Below, one piece after another: positions 1 through 8,742 of a stretch of 64,000 nt of DNA. Position 1 is the stretch's first letter. Every line of letters starts with the position of its first letter. Source of the DNA: Streptomyces sp. NBC_01233 (GTDB taxonomy: Bacteria > Actinomycetota > Actinomycetes > Streptomycetales > Streptomycetaceae); contig NZ_CP108514.1 of assembly GCF_035989305.1 (NCBI RefSeq), positions 5,246,001-5,310,000 on the forward strand, in the 5' to 3' direction. The notes below the pieces were generated by a model. It had not been told where the DNA came from. It worked only from the letters and a program-made list of their open reading frames with translations, and ran no database searches. The translations under genes were made by a program, and so were the position numbers.

Positions 1-62
1 TCCGGCCCCTGGTCGACGACCTTCGCGCGGACTCCGCGGCGGGCCGGATCGGCAGCTCCTGA
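1..62 (+). CDS. C-terminal end of an upstream gene (partial)
   Basis: The third forward frame is open from the window edge to a TGA at 60-62. Its 19 sense codons end in G or C in all but one case, the normal coding signature here, while the other two frames are much weaker. The visible C-terminus reads RPLVDDLRADSAAGRIGSS. Most of the gene lies outside the window, so no function can be assigned. It runs toward, and is convergent with, the zinc-ribbon gene. Confidence 0.6.
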   Translation, partial: RPLVDDLRADSAAGRIGSS

Positions 63-311
63 GGTGTCGCGGGGAGCGCGGCCACGATGTCCTGCTCCCG
101 GTGGTTGCCGTCGGACAGGTCTTCCACAGCCTGTGCACAGGGTGCGCGGAAGACCTCCGCGGGGTCCACGTGGAGCGGGTGCAGCCGGTTCCGGGCGGTG
201 AGGGAGCAGGAGAGGGAGAAGACGGCGGACGCGGGCGCGCCCCGGCCGTCGCTGCCCCCCGCCGATCGAGGGGAAAGTCCCGGGCTGCGGGCGCAGTTGA
301 CCGGTGCGGCC
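63..311. other. Intergenic region between convergent genes
   Basis: This 249-base stretch lies between the end of the forward partial gene and the end of the reverse zinc-ribbon gene. A forward frame starting with GTG at 101 stays open across it, with moderate GC3 bias only over its first 50 codons. It then runs antisense through the zinc-ribbon gene and has no ribosome-binding site. I do not call it a gene and I see no clear terminator hairpin. Confidence 0.4.
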
Positions 312-557
312 TCAGAACAGCGGCAGCTGGCCGGGGTGTTCGGGCAGTACGAAGCCGTCCAGCGTCGGTGCGGAGGCGCCGAGCACGACCCGGGCCCGGG
401 ATCCGGGGCAGGACACCAGGTCGCCGCGCCCGCGCCCGGCCGGGGGGTCGTGGCGGGCGATCCGGCCGGCGGTGACGGCGCAGTCGCGGCCGCAGGCGGG
501 GCAGGCCCGGCGGGGGGAGTGGGACATGGCCCCCAGTCTGCCCTGCCCCGCCGACAT
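312..557 (-). CDS. Small zinc-ribbon-like hypothetical protein
   Basis: A protein of about 81 residues with a CPACGRDC cluster near the N-terminus and a second cysteine motif (VSCPGS) about 25 residues on, suggesting a small metal-binding ribbon. The segment CAVTAGRIARHDPP looks conserved in kind, but I cannot assign a function. The ATG at 557 overlaps the TGA of the upstream acetyltransferase gene by one base (TGATG), which favours translational coupling and this start. An alternative ATG at 527 (MSHSPRRACPAC) gives 71 residues. Either way it is probably cotranscribed with the nat gene. Confidence 0.7.
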   Translation of the reverse strand: MSAGQGRLGAMSHSPRRACPACGRDCAVTAGRIARHDPPAGRGRGDLVSCPGSRARVVLGASAPTLDGFVLPEHPGQLPLF

Positions 558-1408
558 CAGCCCTGCCGGGCGGAGAGCCATGCCTCGTGGGCCTGCTGCA
601 CGCGGGCCCACAGCGCCGCCCGGTCGGCGGCGGTCAGGTCGTCGAGGTCGCGCCCGAAGACGCTCCCGATGACCTCGAAGAGCTCGTCCTCGTCGGCCAG
701 TTCCCGCTCGCTGGTCCCCTTCGCGGAGTCGAGCCGCGTCAGGATGCGGCCGCGCAGCACGTCCGCGCCCTCCGCGTCGCGCCGGAACAGCGCGAAGGTC
801 CGTACGAAGGGCGAGTCCTCGGCGGTGGACAGCCAGGTGTGCATGGCCTCGAAGCCGGCCGTCGTCGCCGGGGCGTCCCGGAAGTTCATCCGGGGCATGT
901 GCATGTCGGGACTGAGGAGGCTCCAGCCCTCGCCCTCGCCCTCCAGCGGATCCAGCCGCTCCAGCCGGTACCGCAGGCCGCCCTGCTCGTACGCGCCCTC
1001 GCGCAGCGGCAGCGGCTCGTACGGGCCGTCCCCGATCCCGGCGTCCACCCAGTACTCGCTCCCGTCGACGCGGACGGTCAGGGTGAGGTGCCCGCCGCTG
1101 ACCTCGCGGGAGGCGGGATCGCCGCACACGCCGCCGGAGTGCCGGGTCACTTCGTAGCCGAGGGCTTCGAGGAGCAGGGCGAGGCCGCCGTTGAGGTGGT
1201 AGCAGTAGCCGCCGCGGCCGGCGGCGAAGCGGCGGGCCGACAGCTCGGGGTCGATGCCGGGCGGCCGGCCGAGCTGGATGTCGATGTTGTCGTAGGCGAT
1301 GCGCTCCAGGTGTGCGCGCTGGAGCGCGAACAGCCCTTCCGCGCTGGGGGCTCCGGGATCGATGACGCCGAGCCGGCGCAGGTAGCCGTCGAATATGTCA
1401 GAGATCAT
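557..1408 (-). CDS. nat: Arylamine N-acetyltransferase
   Basis: A 283-residue cytoplasmic enzyme of the NAT family, which moves an acetyl group from acetyl-CoA to arylamines, hydrazines or related acceptors by a cysteine-protease-like mechanism. The full triad is visible: Cys69 in RGGYCYHLN, His107 in SGGHLTLTV, and Asp122 in YWVDAGIGDG. The length matches bacterial NATs of about 275-285 residues. It is followed by the zinc-ribbon gene through a one-base stop/start overlap. Streptomyces NATs can act in xenobiotic handling or in specialised metabolism. No biosynthetic genes adjoin this one, so a housekeeping or detoxifying role is the simpler reading. Confidence 0.95.
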   Translation of the reverse strand: MISDIFDGYLRRLGVIDPGAPSAEGLFALQRAHLERIAYDNIDIQLGRPPGIDPELSARRFAAGRGGYCYHLNGGLALLLEALGYEVTRHSGGVCGDPASREVSGGHLTLTVRVDGSEYWVDAGIGDGPYEPLPLREGAYEQGGLRYRLERLDPLEGEGEGWSLLSPDMHMPRMNFRDAPATTAGFEAMHTWLSTAEDSPFVRTFALFRRDAEGADVLRGRILTRLDSAKGTSERELADEDELFEVIGSVFGRDLDDLTAADRAALWARVQQAHEAWLSARQG

Positions 1409-1492
1409 CCGGTCGGCGTAGGCGCCGACGGGTGCGGTCCCCGGGAATTCCCTCCGGTGCCTCCGGTGCCTCGCCTCCGGTGCCTCCGGCGG

Positions 1493-2437
1493 TCACGGGC
1501 GGGACCTGCCGAGGGCCGCGACGGCGTCGACCATGTGGTCCCAGAAGAGCCGGGCGTCGAGGGCCACGGCGACCTTCGCGTTGGCCGGGCGGTCCAGGTA
1601 CCGGTGGAGGTCCACGACGGTGGCCCCGCGCGTGTACCGGCCGTGCAGTTCCACGGTGACGTTCGCCTCCACGCACTCCACGACGGCCGGGTCGATCACG
1701 CGGGCCACCGCGACGGGGTCGTGCAGCGGCGGATGGGGCATGTTCCACAGCCGGCTGTAGGTCGATGCGAAGTAGGCCAGCAATCCGGCGCAGATGTCGC
1801 CGAGTTCGGTGCCGAGGCCCTCGAAGCGGGCCATGACCTCGGGCGTGGCCAGGGCCTGGTGGGTGACGTTGAGCCCGCACATGGTCACCGGTACTCCGCT
1901 GCGGAAGACGATGTCCGCGGCCTCCGGGTCGGTGTGGATGTTGAACTCAGACGCCGGGGTGCGGTTGCCCCGCTCCGTGGAGCCTCCCATCAGCACGATC
2001 TCGCGGATGCGGGCGGCGCTGTCGGGGTAGCGGGTCAGCAGCAGGGCGATGTTGGTCAGCGGGGCGGTGGGGACCAGGGTGACCGGCTCCGGGTGTTCCA
2101 CGAGGATCCGGTGGATGAGTTCCACCGCGTGCTCGGGGACCAGGTCGACCGTGGGTTCGGGGAACTGCGCTCCGTCCAGCCCGGATTCGCCGTGCACGTC
2201 GGCCGCGACGGCCAGCCGCTGGAGCAGCGGCCGGTCGCACCCGGCGGCGACGGGCACGTCCGTGATCCCGGCGACGGTGCACACCCGGCGGGCGTTGAGG
2301 GAGGTCTTCTCCAGCGTCTGGTTGCCGGCGACCGTGGTGATGGCGAGCAGATCGACCGCCGGGTTCGCCGCCGCCAGCATGATCGCCAGTGCGTCGTCGT
2401 GCCCGGGATCGCAGTCGATGATGATCGGGACGGGCAC
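1493..2437 (-). CDS. Inosine-uridine type nucleoside hydrolase
   Basis: A 314-residue member of the IUNH family, which cleaves the N-glycosidic bond of ribonucleosides for base salvage. The calcium-binding signature DCDPGHDD is at the N-terminus, followed by the family motifs VPTAPLTNIA and MGGS, and a C-terminal HDPVAVA segment carrying the late Asp ligand. I chose the GTG at 2437 because GAGGAGG sits 6 nt upstream of it. An in-frame ATG 10 codons further up lacks this. About 80 nt of short imperfect cctccggtg repeats separate its stop from the nat start. It is probably transcribed on its own. Confidence 0.93.
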   Translation of the reverse strand: MPVPIIIDCDPGHDDALAIMLAAANPAVDLLAITTVAGNQTLEKTSLNARRVCTVAGITDVPVAAGCDRPLLQRLAVAADVHGESGLDGAQFPEPTVDLVPEHAVELIHRILVEHPEPVTLVPTAPLTNIALLLTRYPDSAARIREIVLMGGSTERGNRTPASEFNIHTDPEAADIVFRSGVPVTMCGLNVTHQALATPEVMARFEGLGTELGDICAGLLAYFASTYSRLWNMPHPPLHDPVAVARVIDPAVVECVEANVTVELHGRYTRGATVVDLHRYLDRPANAKVAVALDARLFWDHMVDAVAALGRSRP

Positions 2438-2501
2438 GGGCGACCTCCTCGTCGGACTGCGGACCACCCAGTCTGCCGCCGGAGGGCCGCTCGCGCGGTC
2501 G

Positions 2502-3644
2502 CTACTTGTCGATGTCCCCGACCACGAAGAAGAGCGAGCCCAGGATCGCCACCATGTCCGCGACGAGCTGCCCCGGCAGCAGTACGGCCAGGGCCTGGAT
2601 GTTGTTGTACGAGGCGCTGCGCAGCTTCAGCCGGTACGGGGTCTTCTCGCCCTTCGAGACGAGGTAGTAGCCGTTGATGCCGAGCGGGTTCTCGGTCCAG
2701 GAGTACGTGTGGCCCTCGGGCGCCTTCAGCACCTTGGGCAGCCGCTGGTTGACCGGCCCCGGCGGCAGCTCCGCCATCCGGTCCAGGCAGGCCACGGCCA
2801 GGTCGAGCGCGTTGTGGGTCTGCTCCAGCAGGCACTCGAAGCGGGCCAGGCAGTCGCCCTCGGTGCGGGTGACGACCTTGAGCACGTCCTGCAGCTCGCC
2901 GTAGGCCAGGTACGGCTCGTCGCGGCGCAGGTCGAAGTCGACGCCGGAGGCGCGGGCGATCGGGCCGGAGACCCCGTACGCGTGCACCGCCTCGGCGGAC
3001 AGGACCCCGACGCCGCGGGTGCGGGCGCGGAAGATCTCGTTGCCGCGCACCAGGTCGTCGTAGACGTGCATGCGGGTGTTGACGTCGGCGATCGCGGCGC
3101 GGGCCCGGCCGAGCCAGCCGGCCGGCAGGTCCTCCTTGAGGCCTCCGACGCGGTTGAACATGTAGTGCATGCGGCCGCCGGAGATCTCCTCCATGACGGC
3201 CTGGAGCTCCTCGCGCTCGCGGAACGCGTGGAAGATCGGGGTGATCCCGCCCAGTTCGAGGGGGTACGAGCCGAGGAACATCAGGTGGTTCAGCACCCGG
3301 TTCAGCTCGGCGAGCAGGGTCCGCATCCACACGGCCCGCTCGGGGACCTCCATGCCGAGCATCCGCTCGACGGCCATGACCACGCCGAGCTCGTTGGAGA
3401 ACGCGGACAGCCAGTCGTGGCGGTTCGCGAGCATCACGATCTGCCGGTAGTCGCGGGCCTCGAAGAGTTTCTCGGCGCCGCGGTGCATATAGCCGACCAC
3501 GGGCTCGGCGCTGACGATCCGCTCGCCGTCCAGGACGAGGCGCAGGCGCAGCACGCCGTGCGTGGAAGGGTGCTGGGGGCCGATGTTGAGCACCATGTCG
3601 GTGCTCTCCGCCGCTCCGCCGATGCCGACCGTGGTCTCCGTCAT
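2502..3644 (-). CDS. Orphan NADH-quinone oxidoreductase subunit D homologue
   Basis: A 380-residue homologue of the 49-kDa NuoD subunit, which with NuoB forms the quinone-binding end of complex I. The motifs are well kept: [11 protein letters not shown] at the N-terminus, [12 protein letters not shown], the RHDW region, LGIDG-like PLGINGYY, and the terminal VVGDIDK. It is shorter than Streptomyces operon NuoD proteins, which are about 430-440 residues, and no other nuo gene is near. It is therefore a stand-alone paralogue. The sequence does not show whether it enters complex I or serves another membrane oxidoreductase. Its ATG is 31 nt from the divergent PH-domain gene, so the promoters are packed between them. 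Confidence 0.9.
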   Translation of the reverse strand: MTETTVGIGGAAESTDMVLNIGPQHPSTHGVLRLRLVLDGERIVSAEPVVGYMHRGAEKLFEARDYRQIVMLANRHDWLSAFSNELGVVMAVERMLGMEVPERAVWMRTLLAELNRVLNHLMFLGSYPLELGGITPIFHAFREREELQAVMEEISGGRMHYMFNRVGGLKEDLPAGWLGRARAAIADVNTRMHVYDDLVRGNEIFRARTRGVGVLSAEAVHAYGVSGPIARASGVDFDLRRDEPYLAYGELQDVLKVVTRTEGDCLARFECLLEQTHNALDLAVACLDRMAELPPGPVNQRLPKVLKAPEGHTYSWTENPLGINGYYLVSKGEKTPYRLKLRSASYNNIQALAVLLPGQLVADMVAILGSLFFVVGDIDK

Positions 3645-3675
3645 GCGGGCATTGTCTCAGCCCTAGGCTGGAGGG

Positions 3676-4167
3676 ATGGATACGGGGACAGAGGGTGAGA
3701 CGGGTGGGCCCGTGTGGGTGGGGCTGCCGGGCGGGCTGCTCACTCTGCGGCGGCTGCTGCTGGTGGTCTGGACGACGGGGTTCGCCGTCGTGACCGCCGT
3801 GGTACTGGGACTGACGGTCGGCCCGTGGTGGGCGTTCCTCGGGGTGCCGTGGCTCGCCGCCCTGGTCTGGGGCTGGGTGCTGCTCGGCCGGAACTGGCGG
3901 TCCTGGCGGTACGCCGAGCGGGCGGACGACCTGCTGATCAGCCGGGGCGTGCTCTGGCGGGAGGAGACCGTGGTCCCGTACGGGCGGATGCAGCTGGTCG
4001 AGGTCACCTCGGGCCCGCTGGAGCGGCGCTTCGGGCTGGCCTCCGTACAGCTGCACACGGCGGCGGCGGCCACCGACGCCAAGATCCCGGGCCTGGCGCC
4101 GGCCGAGGCGGAGCGGCTGCGCGACCGCCTCACCGCCCTCGGCGAAGCACGGTCGGCGGGCCTGTGA
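3676..4167 (+). CDS. PH-domain membrane protein (YdbS-like, bPH2)
   Basis: A 163-residue protein with two closely spaced hydrophobic segments (about residues 24-45 and 50-70), then a bacterial PH-like domain starting near the motif GVLWREETVVPYGRMQLVEV. This is the YdbS layout. GGAGGG lies just before the ATG. Its TGA overlaps the GTG of the next gene in GTGA, so the two are coupled, as is usual for ydbS/ydbT pairs. In Bacillus such pairs have been linked to protection against bacteriocins and membrane stress. A function here is inferred only from that. Confidence 0.85.
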   Translation: MDTGTEGETGGPVWVGLPGGLLTLRRLLLVVWTTGFAVVTAVVLGLTVGPWWAFLGVPWLAALVWGWVLLGRNWRSWRYAERADDLLISRGVLWREETVVPYGRMQLVEVTSGPLERRFGLASVQLHTAAAATDAKIPGLAPAEAERLRDRLTALGEARSAGL

Positions 4168-5531
4168 CCTCGGGCCCGGCGGGCGAGGACCCGCTGACCG
4201 CCACTCCCGCTGCCGCCGCCGAGCCCGCGGCGGGCGGACGGCGGCTGCACCCCTTCACGCCGCTGCGCCGCGCCTGGGTGCCGATCGCCGCGACCGTCGG
4301 CGTGATCGCCCAGCAGGGCGACCAGGCCCAGAAGTGGATGGCGGACCTGTCCGTCCTCCTGCGGCTGCTGGCACTGGCCGGCGTCGTCCTCGTCTTCGCC
4401 GGGTACGGCTTCCTGAGCTGGTGGTTCACCCACTACGCCGTGACCGACACCGAACTGCGCATCCGCACCGGGCTGCTCTTCCGCCGCACCGCGCACATCC
4501 GGCTCGACCGCCTCCAGGCCGTGGACGTCACCCGCCCCCTGCTGGCCCGGCTGACCGGCGTCGCCAGCCTGCGCCTCGACGTCATCGGCACCGACGACAA
4601 GGACCAGCTGTCCTTCCTCGGCGAGCAGGACGCCGTCGCCCTGCGCGCCGAACTCCTCGCCCGCGCGGCGGGCTTCGCCCCCGAGGAGGCGGTGCGCCTG
4701 GGCGAGGCCCCCGACCGGGAGCTGCTGCGCGTCGGCCCGCGCGAGCTCGCCGTGTCGCTGCTGCTCAGCCTCGGCGTCCTGGCGGCGCTCGCGGCCGGGG
4801 TCGTCGGGCCGGTGGCCGTGTGGTGGTTCAGCTCCAGCCCGTGGGCGGCCGTCGTCGCCCTGCTCCCGCTGCTCGGCGCGCTCTGGGCGGCCACCGCGGG
4901 CCGCTTCCTCGCGGAGTACGACTGGCGGGTCGCGCAGTCCCCGGACGGGCTGCGTCTGGACCACGGCATGCTGGACCGGGCCCACGAGACCGTGCCGCCG
5001 GGGCGCGTGCAGACCGTACGGATCGTGGAGCCGCTGCTGTGGCGGCGGCGCGACCGGGTCCGCGTGGAACTGGCCGTGGCGGGCTCGAAGAACGAGGTCC
5101 TGGTCCCGGTGGCCTCGCGGGCCGCCGCGTACGCCGTGATCGCCCGGGTGCTGCCCGGGGTGGACCTGGCGTCCCTGTCCTTCTCCGGCTCCCCGCGGGC
5201 CGGTTCGCGCTGGGTGGTCCCGGTGTGGTGGAAGGGCTACGCGCTGGCCGTCTCCCCGGAGGTGTTCGCCGCCCGGCACGGCCGCCTGTGCCGCCGTACG
5301 GAGATCGTCCCGCACGCCAAGGTGCAGAGCGTCCGCCTCACGCAGGGCCCGTGGGCCCGCGCCCGCGGTCTGGCCGACGTACACGTGGACACCGGTGCGA
5401 ACGGCACGGTCACGGCCCGGCTGCGCGCGGCGGACGAGGCCGCCGTCCTGCTGGCCGCCCAGGCGGTGCGGGCCCGCACCTCCCGTGCGTCGGCCCGCCC
5501 GGACCGCTGGATGACGGAGCCGGGCGCGTGA
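4164..5531 (+). CDS. PH-domain membrane protein (YdbT-like)
   Basis: A 455-residue partner of the preceding gene, starting at the GTG inside the GTGA overlap. A proline- and alanine-rich head leads to two hydrophobic segments near residues 35-80, then repeated bPH2 units. Each unit has a turn such as LRIRTGLLFRRTAHIRLDRLQAV, a second copy near LRLDHGMLDRAHETVPPGRVQTV, and a third near RLCRRTEIVPHAKVQSVRL. Another hydrophobic pair sits near residues 190-245. Three PH repeats and paired helices are typical of YdbT. It probably forms a membrane complex with its neighbour. A 21-bp perfect hairpin ends the unit. Confidence 0.85.
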   Translation: MTSGPAGEDPLTATPAAAAEPAAGGRRLHPFTPLRRAWVPIAATVGVIAQQGDQAQKWMADLSVLLRLLALAGVVLVFAGYGFLSWWFTHYAVTDTELRIRTGLLFRRTAHIRLDRLQAVDVTRPLLARLTGVASLRLDVIGTDDKDQLSFLGEQDAVALRAELLARAAGFAPEEAVRLGEAPDRELLRVGPRELAVSLLLSLGVLAALAAGVVGPVAVWWFSSSPWAAVVALLPLLGALWAATAGRFLAEYDWRVAQSPDGLRLDHGMLDRAHETVPPGRVQTVRIVEPLLWRRRDRVRVELAVAGSKNEVLVPVASRAAAYAVIARVLPGVDLASLSFSGSPRAGSRWVVPVWWKGYALAVSPEVFAARHGRLCRRTEIVPHAKVQSVRLTQGPWARARGLADVHVDTGANGTVTARLRAADEAAVLLAAQAVRARTSRASARPDRWMTEPGA

Positions 5532-5534
5532 GCC

Positions 5535-5581
5535 CGCACGGCGTTCCCCCCGGGCCGGCAGCCCGGGGGGAACGCCGTGCG
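5535..5581. terminator. Bidirectional terminator hairpin
   Basis: Perfect 21-bp inverted repeat (5535-5555 with 5561-5581) around a 5-nt loop, between the convergent PH-protein gene and the response-regulator gene. There is no clear T-tract on either side, as is common for Streptomyces terminators. Confidence 0.85.
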
Positions 5582-5589
5582 GGGTCGGA

Positions 5590-6267
5590 CTACGCCGCTC
5601 CGCCGCCGCCCGCGCGGACCAGGCCCGTCTCGTACGCCAGGACCACCACCTGGACCCGGTCGCGCAGCCCCAGCTTCGTCAGGATGCGGCCCACGTGCGT
5701 CTTCACGGTCGCCTCCGAGAGGACCAGCCGGGCCGCGATCTCCCCGTTCGACAGCCCCTGGGCCACCAGCAGCATGACCTCGCGCTCGCGCTCCGTCAGC
5801 CGCTCGATGTCCTTGTTCTGCGGCTCCTGCGTGGTCGTCGGCAGCATCGGCGCGAAGCGGTCCAGCAGCCGACGCGTCGTGGACGGGGCGACCACCGCGT
5901 CCCCGCTGTGCACCGAGCGGATGGCCCCCAGCAGTTCGGCCGGCGGGACGTCCTTCAGCATGAAGCCGCTCGCACCGGCCTTCAGGCCGGAGAAGGCGTA
6001 CTCGTCCAGGTCGAAGGTGGTCAGGATGATGACCTTCGGGTGCTCGTCCGGCTCGCAGATCCGCCGCGTCGCCTCGACACCGTCCAGCCTCGGCATGCGG
6101 ACGTCCATCAGCACCACGTCCACCTTCGTGGCCCGCAGCACCTCCAGCGCCTCCAGGCCATCGCCCGCCTCGGCGACGACCTCCATGTCCGGCTGGGCGG
6201 CGAGCACCATCCGGAAGCCGGTGCGCAGCAGCACCTGGTCGTCGACCAGCATCACTCGGATGGACAT
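5590..6267 (-). CDS. NarL/LuxR-family response regulator
   Basis: A 225-residue two-component response regulator. The receiver domain shows the acidic pair Asp9/Asp10, phospho-acceptor Asp55 (VVLMDVRMPR), Thr83-84 (ILTTFD) and Lys105 (GFMLKDVP). The C-terminal LuxR helix-turn-helix (LTEREREVMLLVAQGLSNGEIA) covers about residues 155-215. It lies 17 nt downstream of its histidine kinase gene on the same strand, so they form a pair. NarL-type regulators dimerise on phosphorylation and bind inverted repeats. No target is evident here. Confidence 0.95.
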   Translation of the reverse strand: MSIRVMLVDDQVLLRTGFRMVLAAQPDMEVVAEAGDGLEALEVLRATKVDVVLMDVRMPRLDGVEATRRICEPDEHPKVIILTTFDLDEYAFSGLKAGASGFMLKDVPPAELLGAIRSVHSGDAVVAPSTTRRLLDRFAPMLPTTTQEPQNKDIERLTEREREVMLLVAQGLSNGEIAARLVLSEATVKTHVGRILTKLGLRDRVQVVVLAYETGLVRAGGGGAA

Positions 6268-6284
6268 CAGTTACCTCGTCCTCG

Positions 6285-7487
6285 TCATCTCTTCTTCAGG
6301 GGAAGCAGTGCGCTGATCCGGAAGCCGCCGCCGGGACGCGGGCCCGCGTCCAGGGTTCCGCCGACCATACCGATCCGCTCGCGCATGCCGATCAGTCCGT
6401 GCCCGGCGCCGTCCGCGCCGCCGTCCTCGTACAGCTCGTGGGCCGCGCCCCGGCCGTCGTCCTCGACCAGCAGGCCGAGTCCGTCGTCGAAGTAGACCAG
6501 CCGGACGCTGGCCCTCGCCTCGGGGCCGCCGTGTTTGCGGGTGTTGGTCAGCGCCTCCTGCACGATCCGGTACGCCGTCAGCTCGACGCCGCTGGGCAGC
6601 CGCCGCGGCGCGCCCTCGACCTCGAAGTCCACCGCGAGCCCGGCCGCCCGTACCTGCTCGACCAGGACCTCGATCTGTTCGACGTCGGGCTGCGGCACGT
6701 AGTCCTCGGACTCCTGCGGCTCGCCGGTGCGCAGGACGCCCAGCAGCCGGCGCATCTCGGCGAGGGCCTGGCGGCCGGTGCCGGAGATGGTCTGGAGGGC
6801 CTCCTTGGCCTGCTCGGGGGCCACGTCCATGACGTACGCCGCCCCGTCCGCCTGGACCACCATCACCGAGACGTTGTGCGCGACGACGTCGTGCAGCTCG
6901 CGGGCGATCCTGGCGCGCTCGCCGGCCACGGCCACCTTGGCCTGGGCCTCGCGCTCCTTCTCCAGCCGCTGGTTCCGCTCGATCAGCTGGGCGTAGTAGG
7001 CCCTGCGGGTGCGCAGGGAGTCGCCCAGCACCCAGGCCAGCACGAAGGGGATGATCATGAAGACGGCGAAGAGGACGTTGTCGACGTCGTTGCTGCCCTT
7101 GTCCACGCCGAAGCGCACGAAGTACAGCGGCGCGGCGGCCAGCCCCCAGCCCAGCGCGGTGCGGGAGACCCAGCGCGGGACCTCGCTCGCGGCGACCGTG
7201 AAGAGGATCACGAACATCGCGAGGTCGTAGACCCCGGCGACGATCCCCATGAGCAATTGGAAGACGCCCGCCCCGAGGGTGAGCCAGAACATGGCCTGCG
7301 TCCACTTGCGCCGCAGGGCCACGGCCGCGCTCAGCGCGATCACCACGGGGACGGCGGCGACCTTCAGGGGCTTGCCGATGTCGGGCTCACCCACGACGTT
7401 CAGCATCGAGACCCCGAAGAAGAGGACAGCCCAGAAGCTGTCGACGCCCGTCGGGTGTCTGCGGAGGAAGTCGTAGAGGCGTTGCAC
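6285..7487 (-). CDS. Sensor histidine kinase, HisKA_3 type
   Basis: A 400-residue membrane kinase partnered with the following regulator. The N-terminal half has several hydrophobic helices (about residues 18-32, 44-58, 66-85, 88-100, 112-126, 138-155). The dimerisation and phosphotransfer helix carries His199 in ERARIARELHDVVAHNVSVM, and a HATPase_c domain fills the C-terminus (GLGLLVEDDGRG, GHGLIGMRERI). This is the usual NarL-type kinase of actinobacteria. There is no large extracellular loop, so it probably senses something in the membrane. The divergent methyltransferase starts 107 nt away. Confidence 0.93.
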   Translation of the reverse strand: MQRLYDFLRRHPTGVDSFWAVLFFGVSMLNVVGEPDIGKPLKVAAVPVVIALSAAVALRRKWTQAMFWLTLGAGVFQLLMGIVAGVYDLAMFVILFTVAASEVPRWVSRTALGWGLAAAPLYFVRFGVDKGSNDVDNVLFAVFMIIPFVLAWVLGDSLRTRRAYYAQLIERNQRLEKEREAQAKVAVAGERARIARELHDVVAHNVSVMVVQADGAAYVMDVAPEQAKEALQTISGTGRQALAEMRRLLGVLRTGEPQESEDYVPQPDVEQIEVLVEQVRAAGLAVDFEVEGAPRRLPSGVELTAYRIVQEALTNTRKHGGPEARASVRLVYFDDGLGLLVEDDGRGAAHELYEDGGADGAGHGLIGMRERIGMVGGTLDAGPRPGGGFRISALLPLKKR

Positions 7488-7531
7488 GTAACCCAGAGTA
7501 GGGAACGGTGATAGGTGCTGGAGTCAACCAG

Positions 7532-7543
7532 AGGTTCGAACCT
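7532..7543. promoter_or_regulatory. 12-bp perfect palindrome between divergent genes
   Basis: The palindrome aggttcgaacct lies in the 107-nt gap between the histidine kinase and methyltransferase starts, flanked by ccag and gg. It resembles a tRNA T-arm or half of a LexA-type box, but neither full structure is present. An operator for one or both divergent genes is possible but unproven. Confidence 0.3.
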
Positions 7544-7594
7544 GGCAACAGGGGCGTACTCCGCAAGGTGGAGGGTGAACCTAACCTTTGTGGG

Positions 7595-8716
7595 GTGAGC
7601 ACCCAGGTGGGACATACGACTCCGGTCCGGTGGCGCGACGCGATGGACGCCGCCCTGTACGGGCCCGGCGGCTTCTACGTGCGCCCGGGCGGGCCCGGGC
7701 CCGCCGGACACTTCCGCACCTCGGTGCACGCCTCCGCGCTGTACGCGGGAGCCGTGGCCCGGCTGCTGCGGTGGGTGGACGCGGAGCTCGGGCACCCGCG
7801 GGGGCTGGACCTGGTCGACGTGGGGGCCGGGCGCGGGGAGCTGCTGGCCGGGGTGCTGGCCGCGCTGGACCCGGAGACGGCCGCGCGGGTGGTCCCGTAC
7901 GCCGTGGAGCGCGCGGAGCGGCCCGCCGGGCTCGACCCGCGGATCCGCTGGGTCGCGGCCCCACCCGAACGGACGACGGGGCTGCTCTTCGCCAACGAGT
8001 GGCTGGACAACGTGCCGCTGGAGATCGCGGAGGACGGGCGCTACGTCCTGGTCGCCCCGGACGGTACGGAGAGCCCCGGCGGGCCGCTGGACGGCGTGGA
8101 CCGGGCCTGGCTGGAGCGGTGGTGGCCCGGCGGCGGTGCGGAGGCCGGCGGCGCGGAGATCGGCGGCGCGGAGGCCGGCGGCGCGGAGATCGGTCGGGCG
8201 GAGATCGGTCGGGCGGAGATCGGTCGGGCGGAGATCGGTCGGGCGGAGATCGGTCGGGCGGAGATCGGTCGGGCGGAGATCGGCCGGGCGCGCGACGAGG
8301 CCTGGGCGGCGGCCGTGGCGAGTCTGGAGCGGGGGCTGGCGGTGGCGGTGGACTACGCCCACACCCGCGACGCGAGGCCGCCGTACGGCACGCTGACGGG
8401 TTTCCGCGCGGGCCGGGAGGTCCCGCCCGTCCCGGACGGCAGCTGCGACGTCACCGCGCACGTGGCGCTGGACTCCTGTGCGGGCCCGGACTCGGTCCTG
8501 CTGACCCAGCGCGAGGCGCTCACCGCCCTCGGCGTCTCGGGCGCCCGGCCCCCGCTGGCCTTGGCCTCGGCGGATCCGGCGGCCTACGTCCGGGCCCTGG
8601 CCTCGGCCGGCGAGGCGGCCGAGCTCACGTCCCGCTCCGGCCTGGGCGCCTTCGGCTGGCTGGTCCAGCCGGTCGGCATCCCGCCGTGGCCGGGGGGCGG
8701 GGACGGCGGGAGCTGA
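7595..8716 (+). CDS. MidA-like SAM-dependent methyltransferase with repeat insert
   Basis: A 373-residue protein of the DUF185/MidA class, whose mitochondrial relatives methylate a complex I subunit. It has the N-terminal [20 protein letters not shown] region that precedes the fold in this family, SAM motif [13 protein letters not shown] (about residues 73-84), and the family motif [12 protein letters not shown]. The GTG at 7595 is chosen because coding bias starts there and the N-terminus matches the family. No good Shine-Dalgarno is seen. Between the two halves sits a low-complexity insert of (EIGRA)n, from about residue 180, encoded by exact 15-nt tandem repeats. It is probably a flexible surface loop and its copy number should vary between strains. 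Confidence 0.8.
   Translation: MSTQVGHTTPVRWRDAMDAALYGPGGFYVRPGGPGPAGHFRTSVHASALYAGAVARLLRWVDAELGHPRGLDLVDVGAGRGELLAGVLAALDPETAARVVPYAVERAERPAGLDPRIRWVAAPPERTTGLLFANEWLDNVPLEIAEDGRYVLVAPDGTESPGGPLDGVDRAWLERWWPGGGAEAGGAEIGGAEAGGAEIGRAEIGRAEIGRAEIGRAEIGRAEIGRAEIGRARDEAWAAAVASLERGLAVAVDYAHTRDARPPYGTLTGFRAGREVPPVPDGSCDVTAHVALDSCAGPDSVLLTQREALTALGVSGARPPLALASADPAAYVRALASAGEAAELTSRSGLGAFGWLVQPVGIPPWPGGGDGGS
8191..8280 (+). repeat. Six exact 15-nt tandem repeats, in frame
   Basis: Unit cggtcgggcggagat, six perfect copies in a row, preceded at about 8136-8190 by degenerate units of the same period. It encodes repeated EIGRA within the methyltransferase. The 15-nt period keeps the frame whatever the copy number. 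Copies being identical points to recent slippage expansion. Confidence 0.95.
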
Positions 8717-8742
8717 CACCCGCCCGGAGGCGAGTGCACCCG

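Noticed and set aside
101..475. Forward gene starting at GTG 101
   Set aside because: Codon bias fades after about 50 codons, no Shine-Dalgarno is present, and it runs antisense into the zinc-ribbon gene.
7531..7545. tRNA-like T-arm (ggttcgaacc)
   Set aside because: No acceptor, D or anticodon stems can be built around it on either strand; it is only a palindrome.
7532..7550. LexA (SOS) box
   Set aside because: Only one half (tcgaac) of the actinobacterial consensus is present; the second half does not match.
8191..8280. CRISPR array
   Set aside because: The repeats are contiguous 15-nt units with no spacers and lie in a coding frame.
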